Shown here: positions 1 through 10,413 of the stretch, in pieces | Numbering within the stretch: position 1 is the first letter of the stretch | Layout: every line of letters begins with the position of its first letter | Source of the DNA: Prado023 sp963697345 | GTDB lineage: Bacteria; Actinomycetota; Actinomycetes; S36-B12; CAIYMF01 | Reading direction: 5' to 3' | Assembly: GCA_963697345.1 (NCBI GenBank) | Contig: CAVONS010000008.1 | Coordinates: 620,001-684,000, forward strand | Length of the DNA stretch: 64,000 nucleotides | Notes under the pieces: generated by a model | What the model was told of the DNA's origin: nothing | Seen by the model: the letters and a program-made list of their open reading frames with translations, nothing else | Database searches by the model: none | Program-made: the position numbers and the translations under genes

Positions 1-27
1 GGATCCGGTCCCGCTGAGCAGGTAGCC

Positions 28-1575
28 ATGCCAGATCAGGACGCGCACCGCTTCACCCTACCGGCCGCGCCACATGCGGCCCACTACGCTCGGGCCATGG
101 GCGGCGCAGCAGCAGATCTCGTCGCGCTCCTGCGCAGCCAGGTCCCGCTGGTCGTCATGGAGACCTCCGACGAGGTGAACGCACGGGCGCTGGTGGTGAG
201 GGCGGCCGGCCAGAGCCACCCCCCGCTGCCGGTCTTCGAATGGCTGGTCACCGAGGGGTTGCGGCGAGTCGACGTCGATCTCGGGTCGGCCCAGCGCTTC
301 AACAGTGATCCCACGCAGGCCCTGGCCGCCATCCGGGACGGGATCGCGGGTGTCTACCTCCTGCTGGACTTCCACCACTTCCTCGATGACCCGGTCAATG
401 TCCGCCTTCTCAAGGACATCGCCCAGAACTACGCCCGTTCCCCCCGGACGGTCGTCCTGGTCAGCCACGAGATCGAGCTGCCCGAGGATCTCCAGGCCCA
501 CAGCGTCGGCTTCGAGATCGCGTTCCCCTCGAGACAGGAGCGGCGAGCCATCGTGGACGAGGCAGCCGCGCAGTGGACCACGGCGCACGAGAGGCTCGCC
601 CAGGTGGACGAGGCGGCCGTGAACAGCCTCGTGGAGAACCTTGCGGGCCTCTCGCTGTCCGACACGCGACGGCTTGCCCGGGCGGCAGTCTTCGATGACG
701 GCGCGATCACGGCCTCGGACTCACCTGCGGTCATGCGCGCCAAGTACGAGCTGCTCAGCCGAGGGGGAGTCCTGTCCTTCGAGTACGAGACGGCCGGGCC
801 GGCCGATGTGGCGGGCATGGATCGGCTCAAGGAGTGGCTCGACCGGCGACGCCCGGCCTTTGACGGCAGTGCAGCCGGGCTGGACCCGCCCCGTGGTGTG
901 CTCCTGCTCGGTGTTCAGGGCTGTGGCAAGTCGTTGGCGGCCAAGGCCGCTGCCGGCATCTTCGGGGTCCCACTGCTGCGCATGGACATGGCAGGGATCC
1001 ACGACAAGTACGTCGGGGAGTCCGAGCGTCGGCTGCGCGAGAGTCTGGCCACCGCAGACGTCATGGCCCCCTGCGTGGTGTGGATCGACGAGATCGAGAA
1101 GGGCCTGGCGAACTCCGACGGGGACACGGGGGCCTCCCAGCGCGTCCTGGGCACCTTCCTGACGTGGCTCGCGGAGAAGCGCGGCAGGGTCTTCGTCGTC
1201 GCCACAGCCAACGACATCACCTCCCTGCCCCCGGAGCTGATCCGCAAGGGTCGCTTCGACGAGGTGTTCTTCGTCGACCTTCCGACAGCGGCGGCCCGGG
1301 CCGACATCGTGGGCGTCCATGCAGCGCGCCGCGACGTGGTGCTGCAGCCCGCGGATCGCGTGGTCATTGCCGATGCCACCGAGGGGTTCTCGGGCGCGGA
1401 GCTCGAACAGGCGATCGCCAGTGCCCAGTACTCGGCCTTCGCAGAGGGCAGTGCTGTGGGTGTTGCCCACGTGCTCGCCGAGGTTCGCCAGACACGGCCC
1501 CTGAGCGTGGTCATGGCCGAGCGGGTGCATGCCCTGCGAGCGTGGGCGGCCACGCGGACCGTACCCGCGCAGTAG
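28..1575 (+). CDS. AAA+ ATPase, Ycf46-like
   Basis: A 515-residue soluble protein with a poorly defined N-terminal half and a C-terminal AAA+ module. Walker A GVQGCGKS lies near residue 295, Walker B CVVWIDEIEK near 350, sensor-1 ATAND near 393 and the arginine-finger stretch RKGRFDE near 410. The N-terminal half (residues 30-240) resembles the non-ATPase lid seen in Ycf46-type AAA proteins of cyanobacteria and actinobacteria, whose substrate is not settled. The ATG at 28 is used; an in-frame ATG at 97 is an alternative, and only 27 bases precede the gene so upstream signals cannot be judged. It is followed 91 bases later by an ABC-F gene with its own promoter. Family assignment is firm, cellular role unknown. 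Confidence 0.85.
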   Translation: MPDQDAHRFTLPAAPHAAHYARAMGGAAADLVALLRSQVPLVVMETSDEVNARALVVRAAGQSHPPLPVFEWLVTEGLRRVDVDLGSAQRFNSDPTQALAAIRDGIAGVYLLLDFHHFLDDPVNVRLLKDIAQNYARSPRTVVLVSHEIELPEDLQAHSVGFEIAFPSRQERRAIVDEAAAQWTTAHERLAQVDEAAVNSLVENLAGLSLSDTRRLARAAVFDDGAITASDSPAVMRAKYELLSRGGVLSFEYETAGPADVAGMDRLKEWLDRRRPAFDGSAAGLDPPRGVLLLGVQGCGKSLAAKAAAGIFGVPLLRMDMAGIHDKYVGESERRLRESLATADVMAPCVVWIDEIEKGLANSDGDTGASQRVLGTFLTWLAEKRGRVFVVATANDITSLPPELIRKGRFDEVFFVDLPTAAARADIVGVHAARRDVVLQPADRVVIADATEGFSGAELEQAIASAQYSAFAEGSAVGVAHVLAEVRQTRPLSVVMAERVHALRAWAATRTVPAQ

Positions 1576-1654
1576 CCGGCGGGCCGCACGGACAGCCGCG
1601 GCTGCTACGGGCCGAGTGCACGGCAGTTCGGTCGGGGGTCCGTGGTGGGGCAGG

Positions 1655-1660
1655 TACCCT
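1655..1660 (+). promoter_or_regulatory. -10 box of leaderless ABC-F transcript
   Basis: TACCCT lies six bases before the GTG at 1667, so transcription would start at or next to the start codon. No Shine-Dalgarno sequence is present. Confidence 0.5.
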
Positions 1661-1666
1661 CAGGCA

Positions 1667-3265
<1,599 letters not shown>

Positions 3266-3326
3266 GGCCGCATCCGCGTTGACCCCGACGCGGGAACCCT
3301 GCGGGCTCGCTGGTTGACTGGGGCGC

Positions 3327-4130
3327 ATGACCGATCATGGCGCGTTCACCACTGAACTGTCCGAGGGGATCCTGACTGTCCGACTGTGCCGGCCGGAGAC
3401 CCGCAATGCCCAGGGCCCGGCGCTGTGGCACGCCCTCGGCGCTCTCGGTGACGACCTCGATCCGGGCGTTCGCGCGGTCGTCCTCAGCGCCGAGGGACCC
3501 TCGTTCTCCGCGGGGATGGACCGACGCATGCTGACCCCCGCGGGGATCCCGGGCGAGGGATCGATGCTGGAGTTCGCGACGATGCCGCCCGAGGAGCTCG
3601 ACACCCTCATCGACAGCTTCCAGCGGGCCTTCAGCTGGTGGCGCCGTTCGCCGGTGGTCACGGTGGCGGCTGTCGGGGGACATGCGGTCGGCGCCGGGTT
3701 CCAGTTGGCGCTGGGCTGCGACGTGATGGTGGTCGGCGACGATGTCCAGTTCTCGATGAAGGAGCCAAGCCTCGGCCTCGTGCCGGATCTGGGCGGCACC
3801 CTGCCGCTCGTGGAGGCCGTGGGCTACTCCCGCGCCCTCGAGCTGGTCATCAGCGGCCGATGGGTCCACGCGGATGAGGCAGTGCGGATTGGTCTGGCGC
3901 TCAAGTCGGTGCCACGCGACGAGCTGGATGCGGCGGCACGGGAGGTGGCCAGGTCCTGCGCGAGCGCGCTGCCCGGGGCGGTCTCGGCGACCAAGGGGCT
4001 CCTGCGCGACGCCCTGCGCGGCGAGGGCTGGGAGGCCGCCCATGATGCGCAGATGGCCGCTGAGCGGGCCGTCCAGGGGGTCCGGATCCGCGAACTGGTG
4101 GCACTGATGACCGGTGGCCAGCCTTCCTGA
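3327..4130 (+). CDS. Enoyl-CoA hydratase/isomerase family protein
   Basis: A 267-residue crotonase-fold protein. The oxyanion-hole region SFSAGMD (near 59) and HAVGAGFQLALGCD (119-132) are clear. Aligned with rat enoyl-CoA hydratase, the catalytic Glu164 is kept as Glu146 in KEPSLGLVPD, but Glu144 is replaced by Gln126; the 20-residue spacing between the two positions is exactly preserved. Loss of that glutamate usually argues against classical hydration and for an isomerase, hydrolase or decarboxylase-like activity. ATG start; it lies 61 bases after the ABC-F gene on the same strand. Its CoA substrate cannot be named. Confidence 0.85.
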   Translation: MTDHGAFTTELSEGILTVRLCRPETRNAQGPALWHALGALGDDLDPGVRAVVLSAEGPSFSAGMDRRMLTPAGIPGEGSMLEFATMPPEELDTLIDSFQRAFSWWRRSPVVTVAAVGGHAVGAGFQLALGCDVMVVGDDVQFSMKEPSLGLVPDLGGTLPLVEAVGYSRALELVISGRWVHADEAVRIGLALKSVPRDELDAAAREVARSCASALPGAVSATKGLLRDALRGEGWEAAHDAQMAAERAVQGVRIRELVALMTGGQPS

Positions 4131-4190
4131 GGGAACATCGGGGTCGTCCCGGGCGTTTGGTTCCGGTGGGAGCCGATGAAGGGATGATGC

Positions 4191-6098
4191 ATGTCGATGC
4201 CGATGGGCGGGGGCCCTTGGCAGACCTATCGCTCGTTCACGCGCGATCGGTCTGTCGGCAAGCAATCCGTGGCCAAGGGGACCGTGCGGCGGATCATGGT
4301 GTTCGCGAGCCCCTATCGCCGCGAGATCGTGTGGTTCCTGGTCACCCTCGTGCTCACGTCGCTGCTGGTCGTGGCCCAGCCCCTGCTCTTCCGTCGACTC
4401 ATCGATCAGGGCATCGGTGAGTCGAACTCGACCGTGGTCACCGTCTCGGCGATCCTCGTCCTCGTGGCCGCGCTGGTCGGGGCCGGGCTCGGGCTGGTCG
4501 GTCGGTGGTTCTCGGCCCGGATCGGCGAGGGACTGATCTTCGACCTTCGGACGCAGGTGTTCCGGCACGTGGAGAGCCAACCCCTGGCCTTCTTCACGCG
4601 CACTCAGACCGGGGCCCTGATCTCGCGGCTCAACTCCGACGTGATCGGTGCCCAGCAGGCCTTCACGTCCACGCTCGGCGGAGTCGTGGGCAACCTGATC
4701 ACGCTCACGGTCATCCTGATCACGATGTTCGCGCTCTCGTGGCCCATCACGCTGATCAGCCTCATCCTCCTGCCCCTGTTCCTCATCCCGGCGCGCTACA
4801 TGGGCCGGCGGCTGCAGGCACAGACCCGCGAGCAGATGCAGCTCAACGCAGACATGAGCTCCATGATGACCGAGCGCTTCAACGTCTCCGGCGCCCTGCT
4901 GGTCAAGCTGTTCGGCCGACCTGAGGAGGAGGCCTCGCAGTTCGGCGGCAAGGCCAGTCGCGTCCGTGACATCGGCGTGCAGATCGCGATGTCGAACAGG
5001 TACTTCTTCACGGCGCTCACGCTGGTGGCCTCGGTTGCCACAGCGATCGCCTACGGCGTGGGCGGCAACCTCGTCATCGATGGCACCCTCACGCTGGGGA
5101 CCCTGCTGGCCATCACCGCGCTGCTGGCCCAGCTCTACGGACCGCTGACCGCCTTGAGCAACGTCCGCGTGGACGTCATGACCGCGCTCGTGTCCTTCGA
5201 GCGGGTGTTCGAGGTGCTCGACCTCAAGCCGCTCGTGGCCGAGATGCCCGATGCTGCCGTCATACCCACGGGCCCCACGGCGGTGGAGATGCGCGAGGTC
5301 CACTTCACCTACCCCGGAGCCGACGAGGTGTCCCTGGCCTCCCTGGAGTCGGTCGCGCGGGCCGACAGCCGTGGTCGCGGGGAGCCCGTCCTGAACGGTG
5401 TGGACTTCCGCATCGAACCTGGGCAGATGTTCGCGCTGGTCGGACCATCCGGAGCGGGAAAGTCGACCATCACGGCGCTGGTCAGCCGTCTGTACGACCC
5501 CTCGTCGGGATCAGTCCTGGTGGGTGGCATCGATGCTCGCGAGGCCACGCTGGCCAGCCTGTCGGACACCATCGGGGTGGTCACCCAGGACGCCCACATG
5601 TTCCATGACTCAATCCGGGGGAACCTCACCTACGCGCGCCCGGGCGCCTCCGACGAGGAGTTGGTCGCAGCCTGCCGCGATGCGCAGATCGGGGACCTCC
5701 TGGCCGCCCTGCCCGATGGGCTGGACACGATCGTGGGTGATCGTGGGTACCGGCTCTCCGGTGGGGAGAAGCAGCGCCTGGCGATCGCACGGCTGCTGCT
5801 CAAGGCACCCAGCGTGGTTGTCCTCGACGAGGCGACCGCGCACCTGGACTCCGAGAGCGAGGCCGCGGTCCAACGGGCGCTGGCGACTGCCCTGGCGGGT
5901 CGCACGTCGCTGGTCGTGGCCCACCGGCTGTCCACGATCCGAGCAGCCGACCAGATCCTGGTCATCGATGACGGGCGGGTGGTCCAGCGCGGCACCCACG
6001 AGCAGCTGCTGGCCGCCGGCGGGCTGTACGCGGACCTCTCACGCACGCAGTTCGGCCGCGATGTCGATCCGCAGGACGTCGACGTCGCACTGGCCTGA
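4191..6098 (+). CDS. ABC exporter, fused membrane and ATPase domains
   Basis: A 635-residue half-transporter of type IV exporter fold. Residues about 35-335 hold six hydrophobic segments (for example 45-65, 85-105, 160-200, 275-320). The ATPase domain follows, with Walker A GPSGAGKS near 420, the signature LSGGEKQ near 522, Walker B VVVLDEAT near 543 and the H-loop AHRLSTI near 572. A short insertion of about 20 polar residues around 385-400 precedes the ATPase core. It probably works as a homodimer. Substrate could be a lipid, peptide or drug; nothing here decides. The ATG at 4191 follows an AGGGATGATGC stretch acting as ribosome site. It converges on the SDR gene at 6138. Confidence 0.9.
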   Translation: MSMPMGGGPWQTYRSFTRDRSVGKQSVAKGTVRRIMVFASPYRREIVWFLVTLVLTSLLVVAQPLLFRRLIDQGIGESNSTVVTVSAILVLVAALVGAGLGLVGRWFSARIGEGLIFDLRTQVFRHVESQPLAFFTRTQTGALISRLNSDVIGAQQAFTSTLGGVVGNLITLTVILITMFALSWPITLISLILLPLFLIPARYMGRRLQAQTREQMQLNADMSSMMTERFNVSGALLVKLFGRPEEEASQFGGKASRVRDIGVQIAMSNRYFFTALTLVASVATAIAYGVGGNLVIDGTLTLGTLLAITALLAQLYGPLTALSNVRVDVMTALVSFERVFEVLDLKPLVAEMPDAAVIPTGPTAVEMREVHFTYPGADEVSLASLESVARADSRGRGEPVLNGVDFRIEPGQMFALVGPSGAGKSTITALVSRLYDPSSGSVLVGGIDAREATLASLSDTIGVVTQDAHMFHDSIRGNLTYARPGASDEELVAACRDAQIGDLLAALPDGLDTIVGDRGYRLSGGEKQRLAIARLLLKAPSVVVLDEATAHLDSESEAAVQRALATALAGRTSLVVAHRLSTIRAADQILVIDDGRVVQRGTHEQLLAAGGLYADLSRTQFGRDVDPQDVDVALA

Positions 6099-6101
6099 GG
6101 T

Positions 6102-6130
6102 CCGCTGGGTCCCAGCGGGTCACGGTGACC
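6102..6130. terminator. Possible bidirectional terminator
   Basis: Between two convergent genes, CCGCTG (6102-6107) can pair with CAGCGG (6113-6118) across a five-base loop, and a second dyad GGTCAC-G-GTGACC follows at 6118-6130. There is no T tract. Confidence 0.3.
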
Positions 6131-6137
6131 GGTGGGC

Positions 6138-6929
6138 TCAGAGGGCGCGCAGCGACCCGCCATCGATCGGGTAGAGGCTGCCGTTCATGTAGGAGGCCGC
6201 CGGGCTGAGCAGGAACGCCGCGAGCCGACCGAACTCCGCCGGCTCGCCGTAGCGACCCAAGGGGATGGCCGCCTCGTTGCGGCGCCGGTTGGCCTGCGCG
6301 TTGCCCTGCGTGCGGTCCAGGGCGATCGTGCGGTCCGTGGCGATACGGCCCGGAAGGACCCCGTTCACCCGGATCCCACGGGGCCCCAACTCGTCGGCGA
6401 AGTCCTTGACGAGCATCGCCAGACCCGGCCGCAGGCCGTTGCTCGCCGACAGCCCCGGGATCGGGGACCTGGCCGACGTCGACAGCACCGCAAGGATCGA
6501 TGCCCCCGAACCGACCGGCAGGTCCGGGTCGACCGTGGCAGCCGAGGCCACTGCACGCATCATCCGGACGGCGCCGAGGTACACGGAGTCGAAACTGGTG
6601 CGCCACTGCTCATCGGTCAGCGACATCGGCGTGCCGGTAGCCGGGCCGCCCACGCTGATCAGCGCTCCGTCGAGTCGTCCGAAGCGCCCGACGGTGCCGG
6701 CCACGAGCCGTTCCGCCGATGCAGGATCGGCGAGGTCCGCAGCGATCGCCACTGCGTGGTCCGCGCCGAGACTCGCAACCGCGGAGGCGAGATCTGCGCC
6801 ATCACGTGCCGAGATCACCACGGAGGCGCCTTCGGAGACCAGAGCCTGCGCAGCCGCAAGCCCGAGGCCCCGCGATGCACCGGTCAGCAGGAAGGTGCGG
6901 CCAGCCAGTCCGAGGTCCATGCTGCGCAT
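6138..6929 (-). CDS. Atypical short-chain dehydrogenase/reductase
   Basis: A 263-residue Rossmann protein with the cofactor motif TGASRGLG at residues 16-23. The region where a classical SDR carries YxxxK reads GLSASNGLR: the tyrosine position is Leu160 and the lysine position Asn164. A family of FabG-like proteins with this SN..R pattern exists; catalysis by the usual Tyr-Lys pair is not possible. The C-terminal NGSLYPIDGG is typical SDR. Start chosen at 6929 because GGTGG lies six bases upstream and the preceding gene on this strand ends at 6952; the ATG at 6920 is an alternative. Substrate unknown. Confidence 0.8.
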   Translation of the reverse strand: MRSMDLGLAGRTFLLTGASRGLGLAAAQALVSEGASVVISARDGADLASAVASLGADHAVAIAADLADPASAERLVAGTVGRFGRLDGALISVGGPATGTPMSLTDEQWRTSFDSVYLGAVRMMRAVASAATVDPDLPVGSGASILAVLSTSARSPIPGLSASNGLRPGLAMLVKDFADELGPRGIRVNGVLPGRIATDRTIALDRTQGNAQANRRRNEAAIPLGRYGEPAEFGRLAAFLLSPAASYMNGSLYPIDGGSLRAL

Positions 6930-6951
6930 TGTGCACCACCGGGACTCGTTG

Positions 6952-7866
6952 TCAGGTGATGCTCCACCGCGTGGTCTGCTCAGGTGCGCGCCCGCAGCCA
7001 AGGATCGTCGGGCCGGATGTGCGGCTGAGGGCAACGTCCGTTGCGTCGGCGTGCGGGGTGGGCAGATGCGCCCGCGCCACCAGGGACTGCGGATCGGGTC
7101 CGGGCGTCAGGTCGACCTGCAGTGCCGCGGCGCCGAGATACCCGTGAGTCTCCCGGGCGTGGATGTCCGCCACCTGTCCGGCGGGCGGGAGCTGGCTGAA
7201 GCCCCGCAGGGTGTCGTAGCGCATGCGCCCGTCTGCGGCATCCCGGATCAGATCGGTGGCCGAGGCCACGTCCAGCCTCCCGTGCAGGGCCCCCGCCGGC
7301 AGCAGGAGCGCGGTCGGGGCGAACCTGTGGCCCCCCAGGTGTGTGCACGTGAGCACGCGATCCCGATGCGCCCCGCGCCACAGCGCGTCGGCCAGGCGCC
7401 CACCGTCATGCCCGCAGCACCTGTCCCTGCGGCCGTTCGCGCAGACCAGCAGGAGAGGATCGGGATCCACCTCGCCCCAGGTCCGCAGGGCGCCGTCCGC
7501 CACCTCGGCGAGGTCCCAGCCGGCAACGTCCGCCGGTGAATCCACGCGCCCGACACGCAGCACGGGGTCGCTGGCCACGTAGCTGACCCACACTCGCACG
7601 CCCTGATGCCTCTGGTCGGGGAGGCTCGATGGCGCGATGGTCGCGACCGGCCTTCGCCGTGACCTCGCCAGGACCACCCTGGCGCCGTGCTCGGACCGGG
7701 CCAGCGGTGCATCCCGCCAGCCGTCGGGATGCTCGACTGCCACCCACACGTCGGCCGAGGGCGCCGTGCCGCCCATCGGCTCGCCCCCGGCACGCGATGC
7801 CGCGGCGCACCGGGGGCCTTCGGGGCTCTGCCCACCGGACTCCCCGGGGACCGCCACGGAGGTCAC
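6952..7866 (-). CDS. Sucrase/ferredoxin-like [2Fe-2S] family protein
   Basis: A 304-residue protein of the Suc_Fer-like (Apd1/Aim32) family with a thioredoxin-like ferredoxin fold. The core VCANGRRDRCC is followed by CTHLGGHRFAPT, the Cys/Cys plus His/His pattern proposed to hold a [2Fe-2S] cluster in Apd1. The first 60 or so residues are variable. The GTG start overlaps the stop codon of the topoisomerase gene by four bases (GTGA), so the two are likely translationally coupled. Probable redox role in the cytoplasm; no substrate known. Confidence 0.8.
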   Translation of the reverse strand: MTSVAVPGESGGQSPEGPRCAAASRAGGEPMGGTAPSADVWVAVEHPDGWRDAPLARSEHGARVVLARSRRRPVATIAPSSLPDQRHQGVRVWVSYVASDPVLRVGRVDSPADVAGWDLAEVADGALRTWGEVDPDPLLLVCANGRRDRCCGHDGGRLADALWRGAHRDRVLTCTHLGGHRFAPTALLLPAGALHGRLDVASATDLIRDAADGRMRYDTLRGFSQLPPAGQVADIHARETHGYLGAAALQVDLTPGPDPQSLVARAHLPTPHADATDVALSRTSGPTILGCGRAPEQTTRWSIT

Positions 7867-10322
7867 ACCCGGGCCGAGACCGCTGCCGGTGCGCTGGCGA
7901 ACGGTGCCCCGGACCCGTCGCGGCGATGATCCGGCTCGGGCAACTCGATGGGTTCACCACTGGTGCTCGCGGCTGCCGCAGGCCAGGTGGTGATCCAGGC
8001 ACCACGCAGGATGTCCTCGCCCTTGAGGAAGCGGTGAGCCCGAACTCCTCCGGTGGCCCGCCCCTTTCCGGGGAACTCGGAGCCGTGGGTCACCTTCAAC
8101 GAGCCCCCCGCGTCGAGCAGTGCAGCGGAGTCCGAGGCCAGGGTCACCACCACCCCGGCGCTGCCCGGGCTCCAGACGCCCAGCGTGATCACCTGGGCGC
8201 CCTTGGCCAGCTTGATCCCGGCCATCCCTCCGGCGGCACGGCCCTGCGGGCGCACCGACGACGCGGGGAAACGCAGGAGCTGGGCATCGTCAGAGAGCAG
8301 GACGAGCTCGTCGTCGTCAGCGACCGGAAGTGCACCGACCACCTCGTCCTTGTCCGCGAGGCGGATGACCTCCCACGAATCGCGCGAGGGTGCTGGCTCA
8401 TCGGTGACCCGCTTGATGACGCCCTGGGCGGTGGCGATTGCCAGCGTGGGGGCGCCGGGCAGCAGGCTGGTGAGGCCGACGACCCCCTCACCACGCTCGA
8501 GGGTGAGGAAGGCCCCCAGAGGCGCGCCACCTGCCAGGCTGACTGCCCCCGCCGTGCCCGGCAGGCTGGGGAGATCCTGGACATGTGTGCGCACGACGCG
8601 TCCCGACGAGGTCACCACACCGACGTACCCACGGACCGTGGCGCCGGCCCGCGCGACCACGACGTCGTGTGTGCCCCGTGGGGCTGTGGGGGATGCCTGG
8701 TCCGGACCTGCTCCCGGATCGGGCAGCGCCCGTCGGGCGATGAGTCCGGTGCTCGACAGCAGCACCTCGCAGGGGTCGTCGGAGAGTTCCAGGGGTGCCG
8801 CGGTCGCTGCGGAGCGGCGCATCGGCGCCGGGCCCTCGAGCAGGACGGTTCGCCTCGGCGTCGCATGCTGTGCCGCGACCTCAGCCAGCTCGCTGGACAC
8901 GAGGTCCTTGAGCGCCTCGGGGTCGCTGAGCAGTCTGTCGAGGGAGGCGATGGTCCGGGAGAGCTCATCGCGCTCGGTCTCGAGCTCGATCCGGCTGAAC
9001 CTGGTCAGGCGGCGCAGTGGCATCTCGAGGATGTAGTTGGCCTGGACCTCACTGAGGTCGAACACGCTGATCAGCCGTTCCCGGGCTGCAGCGGTGTCGT
9101 CACTGGAGCGGATGACCGCGATCACCTCATCGATGTCGAGGATCGCGATGAGCAGGCCATCCACGAGGTGCAGCCGGTCTGCTGCTCGGGCGCGCCGGAA
9201 CACACTGCGGCGGCGCACCACCTCCAGGCGATGCGCGAGGTAGACCTCGAGCAGCGCCTTGAGGCCCAGGGTCTGTGGCTGCCCGTCGACGAGTGTCACG
9301 TTGTTGATGCCGAACGACTCCTCGAGCGGGGTCAACCGGTAGAGCTGGTCGAGCACAGCCTCGGGGACGAAGCCGCTCTTGAGCTCGATGACCAGGTGCA
9401 GACCCTTCTCCCCGTCGGTCAGGTCCGTGACGTCGGCGATCCCCGCGATCTTCTTGGCGTTGTACAGCTCGCGGATCTTCTCGATCACCTTCTCCGGGCC
9501 GACGTTCCAGGGCAGCTCGGTGATCACCAGCCCCGACCGCCGGGCGGTGATCTGCTCCACACGAGCCGTCGCGCGCATGCGGAACGTGCCGCGCCCGGTC
9601 TGGTACGCGTCGCGCACGCCGTCGAGCCCCACGATGCGCCCGCCGGTGGGCAGGTCGGGGCCGGGCACGAAGCGCATCAGGTCGTCGGTGTCGGCCCCCG
9701 GGTTGGCCAGCAGGTGCCGTGCGGCGGCCACCACCTCGCCGAGGTTGTGGGGTGCCATGTTCGTGGCCATGCCCACGGCGATGCCCGAGGCCCCGTTGAC
9801 CAGGAGGTTGGGGTAGGCCGCGGGGAGCACGGTGGGCTCCAGCTCCCGGCCGTCATAGTTCGGGGCGAAGTCCACCACCTCCTCATCGAGGCCGGTGACC
9901 ATCGGCAGGGCTGCGGGGTCCATCCGGCACTCGGTGTACCGATAGGCCGCCGGGCCGTCGTCGAGGGAACCGAAGTTGCCGTGGCCGTGCACGAGGGGCA
10001 TGCGCAACGAGAAGGGCTGGGCCATGCGGACCAGCGCGTCATAGATGGCTGCGTCGCCGTGGGGGTGCAGCTTGCCCATCACCTCGCCGACCACGCGTGC
10101 GCTCTTCACGTGGGCGCGGTCCGGGCGCAGCCCCATCTCGTTCATCGTGTAGAGGATCCGCCGCTGCACCGGCTTGAGCCCGTCGCGGGCGTCGGGCAGT
10201 GCGCGGGAATAGATGACCGAGTACGCGTACTCGAGGAATGAGCCCTGCATCTCGGTGGTGACGTCGATGTCGACGATCTGGTCGGCGACGGGCTCGCTGG
10301 GCGGGGGGGTACGTCGGGCCAT
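7863..10322 (-). CDS. parC: Type II topoisomerase subunit A, ParC-type
   Basis: An 819-residue DNA-cleaving subunit. It has ARDGLKPVQRRILY near residue 50, HPHGDAAIYD near 85 and the active-site tyrosine in AYRYTECRM near 130. The C-terminal beta-pinwheel repeats carry SSVRPQGRAAGGMAGIKL but no canonical QRRGGKG-like GyrA box, which favours ParC-like decatenase function over gyrase wrapping. The residue equivalent to E. coli GyrA Ser83 is alanine (GDAA), a change tied to lower intrinsic quinolone sensitivity. The ATG at 10322 has AGGAGC six bases upstream. The subunit B partner is outside this window. A divergent promoter region of 91 bases separates it from the acyltransferase gene. Confidence 0.85.
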   Translation of the reverse strand: MARRTPPPSEPVADQIVDIDVTTEMQGSFLEYAYSVIYSRALPDARDGLKPVQRRILYTMNEMGLRPDRAHVKSARVVGEVMGKLHPHGDAAIYDALVRMAQPFSLRMPLVHGHGNFGSLDDGPAAYRYTECRMDPAALPMVTGLDEEVVDFAPNYDGRELEPTVLPAAYPNLLVNGASGIAVGMATNMAPHNLGEVVAAARHLLANPGADTDDLMRFVPGPDLPTGGRIVGLDGVRDAYQTGRGTFRMRATARVEQITARRSGLVITELPWNVGPEKVIEKIRELYNAKKIAGIADVTDLTDGEKGLHLVIELKSGFVPEAVLDQLYRLTPLEESFGINNVTLVDGQPQTLGLKALLEVYLAHRLEVVRRRSVFRRARAADRLHLVDGLLIAILDIDEVIAVIRSSDDTAAARERLISVFDLSEVQANYILEMPLRRLTRFSRIELETERDELSRTIASLDRLLSDPEALKDLVSSELAEVAAQHATPRRTVLLEGPAPMRRSAATAAPLELSDDPCEVLLSSTGLIARRALPDPGAGPDQASPTAPRGTHDVVVARAGATVRGYVGVVTSSGRVVRTHVQDLPSLPGTAGAVSLAGGAPLGAFLTLERGEGVVGLTSLLPGAPTLAIATAQGVIKRVTDEPAPSRDSWEVIRLADKDEVVGALPVADDDELVLLSDDAQLLRFPASSVRPQGRAAGGMAGIKLAKGAQVITLGVWSPGSAGVVVTLASDSAALLDAGGSLKVTHGSEFPGKGRATGGVRAHRFLKGEDILRGAWITTWPAAAASTSGEPIELPEPDHRRDGSGAPFASAPAAVSARV

Positions 10323-10401
10323 GGTGCTCCTAGTGCGTGGCAGGCCCACATTGTCGCCGACGCCGAGCCTGACCGGGTCGACCGACGTGCCGAAAGGCAC
10401 C

Positions 10402-10407
10402 TAGTCT
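10402..10407 (+). promoter_or_regulatory. -10 box of leaderless acyltransferase transcript
   Basis: TAGTCT lies six bases before the GTG at 10414, inside the 91-base region divergent from the topoisomerase gene. A leaderless mRNA is implied. Confidence 0.5.
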
Positions 10408-10413
10408 GGGCGC

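Noticed and set aside
7863..10322. Annotation as gyrase subunit A
   Set aside because: The canonical GyrA box is missing and the C-terminal repeats match the actinobacterial ParC paralogue. Kept as ParC-type, with the caveat that the rest of the genome is not visible.
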